Positions 1 through 7,485 of a stretch of DNA of 26,185 bases are shown piece after piece. The DNA lies in NCBI GenBank assembly GCA_964543965.1, contig CAZJAX010000012.1, positions 1 through 26,185 on the forward strand. Direction: 5' to 3'. The position numbers and the translations under genes were made by a program. How positions within the stretch are numbered: position 1 is the first letter of the stretch; the number at the start of each line of letters is the position of its first letter. Below the pieces are notes generated by a model. It did not search any database and had not been told where the DNA came from. It saw only the letters and a list, made by a program, of their open reading frames with translations. The DNA comes from CAMDWQ01 sp964543965 (GTDB lineage Bacteria > Omnitrophota > Gorgyraeia > 2-02-FULL-51-18).

Positions 1-114
1 CGGGTAATTTTTCTCCCACCAGTGCTTTTGCGCGAGCGGCAGTACGGCGATGGAGACCAGCAGCAGAAGAAAAGGCAGCGTCCAAAGAAGCTCAACCCAT
101 AGTTTTTCGATCAT
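1..114 (-). CDS. Probable sodium:proton antiporter, N-terminal fragment
   Basis: Only the first 38 codons are in the window; the gene continues past the left edge. Reading leftwards from an ATG at 114 there is an open frame beginning MIEKLWVELLWTLPF, followed by a hydrophobic helix rich in Leu and then the polar turn AQKHWWEKNYP. A short N-terminal helix followed by a His-Trp-Trp-Glu segment resembles the opening of citrate-transporter-like sodium:proton antiporters, inner-membrane proteins that exchange Na+ for H+. The fragment is too short to prove the family. It is divergent from the glycosidase gene, with 75 bp between the two starts. Any other polytopic inner-membrane protein remains possible. 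Confidence 0.5.
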   Translation of the reverse strand, partial: MIEKLWVELLWTLPFLLLLVSIAVLPLAQKHWWEKNYP

Positions 115-154
115 GATGAAATCATACCTTTTTCCGGCTTTCGGGGGAAGCCGT

Positions 155-183
155 TTGACAAACGCTATTCACCGCGTTAAAGT
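155..183 (+). promoter_or_regulatory. Sigma70-like promoter for the glycosidase gene
   Basis: TTGACA (155-160), a 17 bp spacer and TAAAGT (178-183). The -35 is a perfect consensus match and the -10 matches 4 of 6. The -10 ends six bases before the ATG at 190, and there is no Shine-Dalgarno sequence between them, so the transcript would begin at or next to the start codon (leaderless). Confidence 0.55.
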
Positions 184-189
184 CGCTGT

Positions 190-2193
190 ATGTCCAATCG
201 CGCCCTTCTTTTGACCGGTCTTTTCCTCCTTTTTTTTGTCCCGCTTCTCTATATATCGATCGCGATCGCGCCGAGCCCTTCAACCAGGCTTCAGGATGAG
301 TTCCGCATGGGCAGACCCTTGCCGCAGCCGGCGTTCAAGCTCCATCATGCCGGGGAGCCGCTGCCTCTGGACATGGAGAAATACGGCACTTACGTCAATC
401 CCGGTACCAAGAAATTCAGCTTCAAGCCCTCGGATATGCCGACCCTGCAGAACGCGATGCCTCAGGGGATATATCCCAACCAGAAGGCCGTGTTCAATGA
501 TCCTGCTTATAAGGAGCTCAGGCAAAAGGGAGCTTTGGGTCTGAATCACTGGAAAGCGCTCGAAGCGGGAGACTTGCAGTCCGCGTTCTTCATCTGGGCT
601 TCGGCGCCGGAACCGGAGGGCGTGAAGCTTTTCTTCATGGGTATCCTTTTGGAAAGGGCAGGCCATGTCGTGCCGGCGATGCACGCGTATCAGTCGCTCA
701 TCTCGTTTCATCCGAAGTCGGTCGTGTATTCGAAGGACGGATCGTTCGTATGGTATCCGGCCGAGGCGGCGATGGCTTCTTTGAGAAGGCTCTGCAACGA
801 ATATCCGGTACTCGGTCTCGAATACCGGGGCGGAGATATCATCATCGAAAACGGCGGGGACGCGAAGCTCAGTGATGACACGTTCACGGTCACGCCGGGA
901 AAGTTCGTGAAGAAAAGCGGAGCGCTCCCGGGCCTGGGCTCCAAACTCCGCTCGCTTAAGACCGTCGAGAAAAGGGGACGGGGAAAAGTCCAGCTCCTGA
1001 AAGACGCCAACGGCCACTGGAAAATGCGTGTCGACAACAAACCCTATGAAGTGCGCGGTGTCTGTTATTCCGCCACGCGCATCGGTCTGGGACCCAAGTC
1101 CGATCCGCACGGATTTTCGTACCGATGGATGTTCAGCGATCTGAACAACAATGGAAAAATAGACGCCCCTTATGACAGCTGGGTGGATGCCAACGAGAAT
1201 GGTGTCCAGGATGCGGACGAGCCCGCTATCGGGGATTTCGAGCTTTTGCGGCGCATGGGGTGCAATACGGTCAAAATATTTCATATGCCCAGCGCAGATC
1301 ATCAGTACACGCGCGACACGATCAACGTGCCTCTCTTGAGAGATCTCTACGAAACGTACGGCATCCGAGTCATCATGGGCGACTTTATCGGCGCCTACAC
1401 CGTCGGTTCCGGAGCGGAATGGGAGACCGGCACCGATTACCGCGATCCGGTGCAGCGCGAAAGAATGAAGCGTATCGTCCGGGATATGGTGCTCGACCTC
1501 AAAAACGAGCCGTTCATCCTGATGTGGTCTCTTGGCAACGAAAACAACATGAACCCCGTGAACACCGGCGTCAATGCCACGCGCACCAACGCCGGCGCCT
1601 ATCCGGAAGTGTATGCAAAGTTTCTCAACGAGCTGGCCGAAATGATACACGAGATCGACCCCGACCATCCGGTCGCCGTCGGCAATCTCGAGACGGGTCT
1701 GCTCGATATCTATGCTAAATACGCGCCGGCGCTGGACGTCCTGGGAATCAACTCCTACCGCGGCGCCAGCGGCTTCGGCTCGCTCTGGCTTAACGCCAAA
1801 AGACTTTTTGACCGTCCCGTGCTTATCCTCGAATACGGCTGCGACGCCTATCACGAAGGACAAGGCGAGAATCAGGACGAACAACTTGCCTACCTCGAAG
1901 GTTCGATCCGGGACATCGTTTTGAACCAAGCCGGAGGCCCGGGCGCCGGCAACGCCCTCGGCGGCTGCATCTTCCAGTATGCGGACGAGTGGTGGAAGGA
2001 CACGCACTCCAAAGACCCTGAAGACAGCCATCAGACACGTTTTTCGGGCAACATGCCATTTCCTGACGGCTACAACCATGAGGAATGGTTCGGGATCGTG
2101 AGCCAGGGCAGCGGCGCCCACAGCCCCTTCGAACGACGGCCGCGAAAGGCGTATGATTATTTCCGGAAGATCTGGGGCAGCGAGACGGCCTGA
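190..2193 (+). CDS. Membrane-anchored TIM-barrel glycoside hydrolase (GH2-like catalytic domain)
   Basis: A 667-residue protein predicted to cleave or transfer sugars outside the inner membrane. Residues about 5-27 form a signal anchor. Residues about 115-210 look like TPR-type helices (ALEAGDLQSAFF, LLERAGHVVPAMHAY). A short beta-rich stretch follows, and from about 285 a TIM barrel begins with the segment YEVRGVCYSATRIG. The clan-A retaining glycosidase signature is visible: WSLGNENN with proposed acid/base Glu451, and LILEYGCDAY with proposed nucleophile Glu548. Two Asp/Asn-rich loops, DLNNNGKID (from Asp317) and DANENGVQDADE (from Asp333), sit within the barrel and look like EF-hand or dockerin-type calcium loops. 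The N-terminal jelly-roll of true GH2 enzymes is absent, so the family assignment is to the catalytic fold only; GH72-like glucanosyltransferases are an alternative. The gene appears to stand alone. Confidence 0.8.
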   Translation: MSNRALLLTGLFLLFFVPLLYISIAIAPSPSTRLQDEFRMGRPLPQPAFKLHHAGEPLPLDMEKYGTYVNPGTKKFSFKPSDMPTLQNAMPQGIYPNQKAVFNDPAYKELRQKGALGLNHWKALEAGDLQSAFFIWASAPEPEGVKLFFMGILLERAGHVVPAMHAYQSLISFHPKSVVYSKDGSFVWYPAEAAMASLRRLCNEYPVLGLEYRGGDIIIENGGDAKLSDDTFTVTPGKFVKKSGALPGLGSKLRSLKTVEKRGRGKVQLLKDANGHWKMRVDNKPYEVRGVCYSATRIGLGPKSDPHGFSYRWMFSDLNNNGKIDAPYDSWVDANENGVQDADEPAIGDFELLRRMGCNTVKIFHMPSADHQYTRDTINVPLLRDLYETYGIRVIMGDFIGAYTVGSGAEWETGTDYRDPVQRERMKRIVRDMVLDLKNEPFILMWSLGNENNMNPVNTGVNATRTNAGAYPEVYAKFLNELAEMIHEIDPDHPVAVGNLETGLLDIYAKYAPALDVLGINSYRGASGFGSLWLNAKRLFDRPVLILEYGCDAYHEGQGENQDEQLAYLEGSIRDIVLNQAGGPGAGNALGGCIFQYADEWWKDTHSKDPEDSHQTRFSGNMPFPDGYNHEEWFGIVSQGSGAHSPFERRPRKAYDYFRKIWGSETA

Positions 2194-2211
2194 TTTTTTT
2201 TACCCATACTA

Positions 2212-2240
2212 TTGACATATAGATAGTTGCTATGTAAACT
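2212..2240 (+). promoter_or_regulatory. Sigma70-like promoter of the marR operon
   Basis: TTGACA (2212-2217), 17 bp spacer, TAAACT (2235-2240). A purine-rich ribosome-binding site (AGAGGG, 2248-2253) lies eight bases before the ATG at 2262. The -10 and spacer are occupied by a perfect inverted repeat, listed separately. Confidence 0.65.
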
Positions 2241-2245
2241 ATCTA
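2220..2245. promoter_or_regulatory. Perfect inverted repeat, likely MarR operator
   Basis: The arms TAGATAGTT (2220-2228) and AACTATCTA (2237-2245) are exact reverse complements separated by eight bases. The repeat spans the promoter spacer and the -10 hexamer of the marR gene 16 bp downstream. MarR-family dimers typically bind palindromes of this size and repress their own promoter, so autoregulation of the whole operon is the simplest reading. Confidence 0.7.
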
Positions 2246-2261
2246 GTAGAGGGTCAAACCG

Positions 2262-2750
2262 ATGTCCATATTTTCAGAACTGGGAGTCCGTGAAGGAAAA
2301 GACAGGCAGAACGAGGAATTTCTCTACAACCTCGCCGCCTGCTATGCGCTCGCCGAGCGGAGGATCGAACAGGCGCTGTCGCCGTTCGGCTTAAGCGCCG
2401 TCAAAATGAACGCGCTCATGATCCTGAAGCACGTCGGCGGCAAAGACGGCATGCCTCAGGTCGATCTCGCGCGCCGGATGATCGTCTCCGCCGGCAACGT
2501 CACGCGTCTTATTGACCGCCTCGAAAAGGAAAAACTCGTCGCCCGCGTCGCCCGCGAAGGGGACCGGCGCGTAAAGGCCTTGAAGATCACGCCCAAGGGC
2601 TCGGAGCTCATGACCCGAGCCTGGCCTGTCCATCAACGAGAGGTCGACCGCGCAGTCTCGCTGATGCGCGGAAAGGACGTCAAGAGCGCATGCGCTGTCT
2701 TGAACGATTTTCGGGAACAGCTTTCAAAAACGGACGCCCAGGAGGCTTAA
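2262..2750 (+). CDS. MarR-family transcriptional regulator
   Basis: A 162-residue winged-helix regulator, the usual size for the family. N-terminal helices (residues about 20-45) serve dimerisation. The DNA-binding part is recognisable around residues 60-110: MPQVDLARRMIVSAGNVTRLIDRL is the recognition helix-turn-helix, and LVARVAREGDRRVKALKITPKG is the wing with the typical Asp-Arg-Arg. No cysteine sits in a position that would mark an OhrR-type redox sensor, so the inducer cannot be read. It is the first gene of a run with DUF2339 and DUF3999-like genes; the next start codon lies three bases after its stop and the downstream ribosome-binding site AGGAGG is inside its last codons. Likely role: repressor of its own operon through the palindrome at 2220-2245. 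Confidence 0.9.
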   Translation: MSIFSELGVREGKDRQNEEFLYNLAACYALAERRIEQALSPFGLSAVKMNALMILKHVGGKDGMPQVDLARRMIVSAGNVTRLIDRLEKEKLVARVAREGDRRVKALKITPKGSELMTRAWPVHQREVDRAVSLMRGKDVKSACAVLNDFREQLSKTDAQEA

Positions 2751-2753
2751 GAC

Positions 2754-4676
2754 ATGAAAAAATGCCAGGCTTGCGGAAAAACCTACGACGATTCGTGGCA
2801 GCAGTGCCTGAACTGCGAGAAGCCTCTGGTTTTCACGGAATCGGGCATCTCCAATGAAGAATATTCCCGCTTCGAGCGCGTTATTAACGAGCGCTTTCAG
2901 AGACTGGAATCGCGTCTCGAAAGGATCGAGGCCGCCTCGGGTATCGTCGCGGAAAAACATGAAACTCCAAAATATATCAAACTGAAGGAAGTCGCGCCCG
3001 TACAGGCGGCTAAAGCCCAGTCTGTCTATCCGTCCGCCGCCCCTAAGAAACAGGATATCGAGTCCACTATAGGCCTGGTTTGGCTCAACCGCATCGGTGT
3101 CGTGGCGCTCCTCTTCGGCGCGGCGTTCTTTCTCAAGTATGCGTTCGACAATCATTGGATCGGCGAGACCGCGCGCGTGGTGCTCGGCCTGGCGGCGGGT
3201 CTCGGGCTCGTCACAGTCAGCGAAGCCGCGCGTAAGAAAAAATATGAGACGATGTCTCAGGGGCTTCACGGTGCCGGTGTCGGCATCCTGTATCTTTCCG
3301 CGTATGCGGCGTTCGGGTTTTATCATCTGATCCCCGCGATGGCGGCGTTCGCACTGCTGACGGCTGTCACGCTTTACTGCGGGTTCTGGTCGGTCAAGGC
3401 AGATTGGAGAAGTTCGGCCATTATCGGCATCGCCGGAGGATTCCTCACACCGTTCCTCATCGGTTTCAATAAGATAGATTCCGCTCTTCTTTTGTCGTAC
3501 CTGGTGCTTCTGGATCTCGGCGTCCTCTACATCAGCTTTTACCGGGGATGGAGAGTGCTCAATGTGCTGTCTTTGGCGCTGACGCATCTGGTATTCCTGG
3601 CGGCTCCCGGCCGATTTAGACCGGAGGCCTGGATGGAGATGACGGCTTTTGCGACAGCTTACTTCGCCATTTTTTCTGTATTTCCGATAACCCGCAATCT
3701 TGTGCGAAAAGAGAAGTCCGACGGGCTGGACGCGCTCCTTGTGCTCCTCAACGGCGTGATCTATTTCGGACATCTCTATCCGCTGCTTGAACCTCATTTG
3801 AAATTTGCGCCGGGCATTTTGCCGCTGGCGCTGAGCGCCTTATACGTCGGCTATGCTTACAGCGCACTCTCGAGAGCTAAGGATGACAAGGGACTGATCC
3901 TTACGTACGTGGGGCTGGCCGTGCTTTTTATCACTCTGGCCGTGCCGATCCAGTTCGATCAAAACTGGATCACGATCAGCTGGGCCGTGGAGGCTGCCGT
4001 TCTCTGCTGGATCGGGTTCCGTATCGGCAGCGTGCAGGCGCGGCGCATCGCGGCGTTCATCGGCATCATCAGCCTTTGCCGCCTTCTGTGGCTTGATTTC
4101 GGTTACGAAGTGATTTCCTATGCGAAGTGCCATCTGATCTGGAATGAGAGGACGCTGACTTACCTTGTGAGCGCTTCCTGCCTGATCTTCGCCGGCCGGC
4201 TTTACAAAAAATATGCATCCGCCGTCACGCCCAATGAAAAAAGAATACCGACGATCTTGTTCCTCTCGGCAAACATCCTGTTTCTTGCGATGCTATGCCT
4301 TGAAGCCCAGGCCTATTTCACGCAAGCCGCTTACGCGGAGGCCGTAAAAACAGCTCCTGCAGCCGCCGGCGCGATCCCGGCGGAATTCTGGAGCCGATAC
4401 CGTGAACTCTTCGGGGCGCGTGAACTGACGATCTCCATTCTTTGGATCCTGTATGCGCTGGCGGACATCGCGGCAGGCATCCGGCTTCAGTATCGTCCGC
4501 TGCGCATCACGGCGCTGGCGATCTTCGGCATCGCCATCCTGAAGATCTTTTTTTTCGATCTTTCGCAACTCGACCGAATTTACCGGATCATCTCGTTCAT
4601 CGGCCTCGGCGCGGTGCTCATGCTGACGTCGTTCTTCTATCAGAAGTACAAAGACCGCATCGCCGGTCTGCTTTGA
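2754..4676 (+). CDS. DUF2339-type polytopic membrane protein with N-terminal zinc ribbon
   Basis: A 640-residue integral membrane protein of unknown biochemical function. Residues 1-25 form a small zinc ribbon with CxxC pairs Cys4/Cys7 and Cys18/Cys21. Residues about 36-66 are a charged coiled coil (FERVINERFQRLESRLERIE). The rest is a series of more than a dozen hydrophobic helices, starting at GLVWLNRIGVVALLFGAAFF. This layout of a soluble head, a coiled coil and many helices with the motif WLNRIGVVALLFGAAFFLKY fits DUF2339 (COG5373 predicted membrane proteins). It starts after a strong AGGAGG and follows marR directly. The next gene is DUF3999-like, a pairing I recall from proteobacteria, which suggests that the two proteins work together in the inner membrane. 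Family call firm; function unknown. Confidence 0.82.
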   Translation: MKKCQACGKTYDDSWQQCLNCEKPLVFTESGISNEEYSRFERVINERFQRLESRLERIEAASGIVAEKHETPKYIKLKEVAPVQAAKAQSVYPSAAPKKQDIESTIGLVWLNRIGVVALLFGAAFFLKYAFDNHWIGETARVVLGLAAGLGLVTVSEAARKKKYETMSQGLHGAGVGILYLSAYAAFGFYHLIPAMAAFALLTAVTLYCGFWSVKADWRSSAIIGIAGGFLTPFLIGFNKIDSALLLSYLVLLDLGVLYISFYRGWRVLNVLSLALTHLVFLAAPGRFRPEAWMEMTAFATAYFAIFSVFPITRNLVRKEKSDGLDALLVLLNGVIYFGHLYPLLEPHLKFAPGILPLALSALYVGYAYSALSRAKDDKGLILTYVGLAVLFITLAVPIQFDQNWITISWAVEAAVLCWIGFRIGSVQARRIAAFIGIISLCRLLWLDFGYEVISYAKCHLIWNERTLTYLVSASCLIFAGRLYKKYASAVTPNEKRIPTILFLSANILFLAMLCLEAQAYFTQAAYAEAVKTAPAAAGAIPAEFWSRYRELFGARELTISILWILYALADIAAGIRLQYRPLRITALAIFGIAILKIFFFDLSQLDRIYRIISFIGLGAVLMLTSFFYQKYKDRIAGLL

Positions 4677-4696
4677 GCGACCGAAAGGAGATCTCG

Positions 4697-6004
4697 ATGA
4701 ATCACAGCCGTTCAATTTTGCTGACAGCGGTCCTGATACTCTGCGCGGGGATTTCATGGGCGGCCAACGCGTGGGAATTCACGCGAGCCGTGGAGATCAA
4801 GGATGCCGGGACCGGAGCCGTCGCGGTCGAGCTCGACGAAAAAGTGCTGGATGCTGCGCGGTCCGATCTAGCGGATGTGCGCGTGCACTCGGGAACTTCA
4901 CAGACTCCGTATTTTCTGACAAGCCAGCCGGAAGTCTCCAACCGCCGGAAGATCCGCGCCAAGGTCGCAGCCCGCGAAACGCGGCAGACGGAAACGGTGC
5001 TCGACCTGGATCTCGAAGAAGCCGGGACCTACAACGAGATCCGGCTCATTCCGAAGCGCAGCAACTTTTTCAGGAAGATTACGCTTGAAGGCTCCGATGA
5101 CCGCTCCAACTGGACTGTGATCCGTAAGGAGATGCTGGTGTATGGTCTGGATTTCCATGAACGCACGTCCTATCTGGCGTCGTTTACGAATGAGACCTAT
5201 GAGGGCTACAGCTTCGGACGCTATACTTCGGAAAATCTGAGTTTTGAATTTCCAAAAGCTTCGTTCCGCTACATCCGCGTGACGGTGCCTCACGGCCGGG
5301 ACAAGGAACCGGTGGAGCTCGAGGATGCTGAGATATTCGAGACCCAGAAAATATCCGCGGTCGAAAGACCATACGCCTGCACCGTGATCAAAACCGAGCC
5401 GGATCCCGCGGCCAAAAGCGTCGAGCTCACCGTCGATCTGGGAAGCCGCAACCTTCCGGTCGAAAGGATCGAGATCGACTCGCCCAGCGACAATTTCGCG
5501 CGCCGGGTCGAGGTCTTCTCGAGCAATGATTTGAAAGAATGGCGATCTGAGGGCGGGGGAATGATCTTTTCGGTCTCGCTTTACGGCGCCGCCAGCTCGG
5601 GAAATCAGATCCGATTGGGAGAAACGAAGGCGCGATATTTCAAACTGACGCTCTATCACGGAGACAATAAGCCCGTGAAAATTTCGAAAGTAACTGCGTA
5701 CGGTTTGAAGAAGTTCGCCGTCTTTCTTCCGGCCGCAGATAAAAAGTACAGCCTTTCTTACGGCAACTCCCGGGCAGAGGCTCCTTCGTATGACACCGCC
5801 CGTGTCCTGAAAGACAAACAGCTTCAGGATTTCACGCAGGCCCGTCTATCCGGCGAGATCAAAAACGAAGATTTTGTGCCTGCCGCAGACGTCAAACCCT
5901 GGACCGAAACCAAACCTTACTTGCTTTGGGCCGCGATGGGAGCCATCGGGCTCGGTCTGGCAGGCCTGGCGATCCAAGTGATGAAAAAAACCGATGAAAA
6001 ATAG
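4697..6004 (+). CDS. DUF3999-like exported, C-terminally membrane-anchored protein
   Basis: A 435-residue protein. The start at 4697 is chosen because AAAGGAG lies just upstream and a signal peptide (about residues 1-24, ending near ISWAANA) follows at once; the open frame extends further upstream inside the DUF2339 gene, but that part is an overlap. The mature part is beta-rich, with two segments resembling discoidin/galactose-binding domains (about residues 70-215 and 230-345; note LEGSDDRSNWTVI and VFSSNDLKEWR). One transmembrane helix near residues 408-428 ends in a short KKTDEK tail, so the bulk should face the periplasm. Position after DUF2339 and the N-terminal segment SDLADVRVHSG match DUF3999 proteins. 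It may be the periplasmic partner of DUF2339, perhaps a carbohydrate sensor, but this is inference. Confidence 0.65.
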   Translation: MNHSRSILLTAVLILCAGISWAANAWEFTRAVEIKDAGTGAVAVELDEKVLDAARSDLADVRVHSGTSQTPYFLTSQPEVSNRRKIRAKVAARETRQTETVLDLDLEEAGTYNEIRLIPKRSNFFRKITLEGSDDRSNWTVIRKEMLVYGLDFHERTSYLASFTNETYEGYSFGRYTSENLSFEFPKASFRYIRVTVPHGRDKEPVELEDAEIFETQKISAVERPYACTVIKTEPDPAAKSVELTVDLGSRNLPVERIEIDSPSDNFARRVEVFSSNDLKEWRSEGGGMIFSVSLYGAASSGNQIRLGETKARYFKLTLYHGDNKPVKISKVTAYGLKKFAVFLPAADKKYSLSYGNSRAEAPSYDTARVLKDKQLQDFTQARLSGEIKNEDFVPAADVKPWTETKPYLLWAAMGAIGLGLAGLAIQVMKKTDEK

Positions 6005-6704
6005 CGCGACGCTTTTTCAATACGTTTTTACCTTTGCCATGTATTTTCTCGGAGGCTGCCTTTTGGCCTGCTCGGCAGCGGTGCCGCTTTACCTGGCGAT
6101 AAGACTTTGGCCGGTATTGAATCCGGCGAGCGTGTTCGGCTTCGTGATGTTTGCCGCCGCCGCGCTGGGGTTCGGGTATTTCATTTTCGGGTTGACGCTG
6201 GCATCGCTGACGGTGCTTTTGCGTTTTGCGCTGTTCCTCAAGCTTAAAGAAGGTGAATTTCCGTATTTCTCACCTCAGGGATTCAAGTGGGCTTTCGTCA
6301 ATTCTCTGGTTCTCATCGTCAACCTTGCTTTTATGGACTACATGCGCCTGACTCCGCTACTGCCTCTTTATTACAAGCTGATGGGCGCCAAGATCGGACG
6401 CCGAGTGCAGATCAACACGAAGGGTCTGGCGGACGTCTCGCTTCTCGAGATCGGCGATGACTCGGTGATCGGCGGAGACGCCGTGCTCATCGGGCATCTG
6501 GCCGAGCATGGAAAACTTAAGCTCAAGAAGACCGTCATCGGGAAAAAGGTTACGGTAGGTTTGGGGGCTGTCATCATGCCGGGCGCTGTCATCGGAGACA
6601 GGGCACTGATCGCGGCGCGGTCGGTGCTGTCGAAGAACACCGTCGTCGAGGCCGGAGCCGTGTTCGCCGGGACGCCCGCCAAGTTCATCAAGTTTGCGGC
6701 TTAA
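5994..6704 (+). CDS. Membrane-anchored left-handed beta-helix (hexapeptide) acyltransferase
   Basis: A 236-residue protein with two parts. Residues about 8-115 hold three or four hydrophobic helices. Residues about 128-232 carry hexapeptide repeats ([LIV]-G-x4) such as IGDDSVIGGDAVLIG, IGKKVTVGLGAVIMPGAVIG and the closing AGTPAKFIK, characteristic of trimeric left-handed beta-helix acyltransferases. The arrangement resembles the C-terminal transmembrane plus beta-helix unit of some nonribosomal peptide synthetase-related proteins. The usual catalytic His of acetyltransferases of this fold is not obvious; His in IGHLAEHGK is a candidate. The start codon overlaps the end of the DUF3999-like gene by 11 bp, implying translational coupling. 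It may acylate an envelope glycan or lipid; the substrate cannot be read. Confidence 0.78.
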   Translation: MKNSATLFQYVFTFAMYFLGGCLLACSAAVPLYLAIRLWPVLNPASVFGFVMFAAAALGFGYFIFGLTLASLTVLLRFALFLKLKEGEFPYFSPQGFKWAFVNSLVLIVNLAFMDYMRLTPLLPLYYKLMGAKIGRRVQINTKGLADVSLLEIGDDSVIGGDAVLIGHLAEHGKLKLKKTVIGKKVTVGLGAVIMPGAVIGDRALIAARSVLSKNTVVEAGAVFAGTPAKFIKFAA

Positions 6705-6709
6705 AAAAA

Positions 6710-7420
6710 GTGGAACTGATTAATTCCTCCGGCATCAAGATCTCGATCCGCCGGCGAAAAAATGACGCCGCCTCGGTCGTCATCGTCGCGCCGGGATTTT
6801 TCCAGAGCAAAGAAACCAGGACGTTCAAAAGGATCGAGAACGACCTCTCGTCCGAATTCGATGTGATCTCGATGGATTTCCGCGGGCACGGTAAGTCGGG
6901 CGGGCTTTATACATTCTCGGCGAGAGAGGCCGATGATCTGAAGGCTGTAGCAGACTATGCCCGCGCCGGGTACGCGCGCGTGGGCGTACTGGGGTTCTCC
7001 TACGGCGGTACCATCGCCATTCTCGAGACGGCGCTGCATAAGAACATCGATAGTCTCGTCTGTGTAGGATCTCCGATGGCCAGCGAAGAGGTCGAGTTTA
7101 AATGGTGGACTTTCGATGCGATGAAGCTTGGTTTGAGCGGCCTCGAGGCGGGCGCAGGCGTTCGTTCCGGCAACCCTTACCTGAAAAAGACGCGCGCGAT
7201 CGACGCTGTCTCTGAGATAGGACCGGTGCCGATCCTGTTTGTTCACGGCGAAAAGGATCCGACCGTCAGCGCGCGGCACAGCCGGCAGATGTACGCGAAG
7301 GCGCCCGGCACAAAAAAGCTCAAAATATTCGAACAGGGGAGCCACGCCGAAGAATTATACCGGCAGTACCCCGTGGAATTCATGTCGGCCGTCAAAGACT
7401 GGTTCCGGCAGACCCTTTGA
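6710..7420 (+). CDS. Alpha/beta hydrolase (serine esterase/lipase-like), cytoplasmic
   Basis: A 236-residue alpha/beta hydrolase starting at GTG, five bases after the acyltransferase gene and without a clear ribosome-binding site, so it is probably translated by coupling. The catalytic triad can be read: nucleophile Ser97 in GFSYGG, Asp183 in HGEKDPTV and His212 in QGSHAEE. The oxyanion region APGFFQSKET and the segment MDFRGHGKSGG are typical. No signal peptide is present, so it should act in the cytoplasm or on the inner face of the membrane. As the last gene of the marR run it could hydrolyse an acyl ester related to the preceding acyltransferase, but no substrate is visible. Confidence 0.85.
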   Translation: MELINSSGIKISIRRRKNDAASVVIVAPGFFQSKETRTFKRIENDLSSEFDVISMDFRGHGKSGGLYTFSAREADDLKAVADYARAGYARVGVLGFSYGGTIAILETALHKNIDSLVCVGSPMASEEVEFKWWTFDAMKLGLSGLEAGAGVRSGNPYLKKTRAIDAVSEIGPVPILFVHGEKDPTVSARHSRQMYAKAPGTKKLKIFEQGSHAEELYRQYPVEFMSAVKDWFRQTL

Positions 7421-7485
7421 GGCACCTGCATCTCCGGTAAAGTTTGTCCCTCTAAGTCCCCGAAAAATGATATCCTGATGCCATC

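Noticed and set aside
280..2121. A 613-codon open frame on the - strand opposite the glycosidase gene
   Set aside because: It mirrors the codons of a well-supported gene; GC-rich third positions keep the antisense frame open. The product has no recognisable motif, signal or ribosome-binding site.
2724..3797. A 357-codon frame on the - strand opposite the DUF2339 gene
   Set aside because: Low-complexity charged sequence rich in Arg, Glu and His, antisense to a confirmed membrane protein; no start signal.
4442..4696. Upstream extension of the DUF3999-like frame
   Set aside because: It lies inside the DUF2339 gene; the signal peptide and the ribosome-binding site place the start at 4697.
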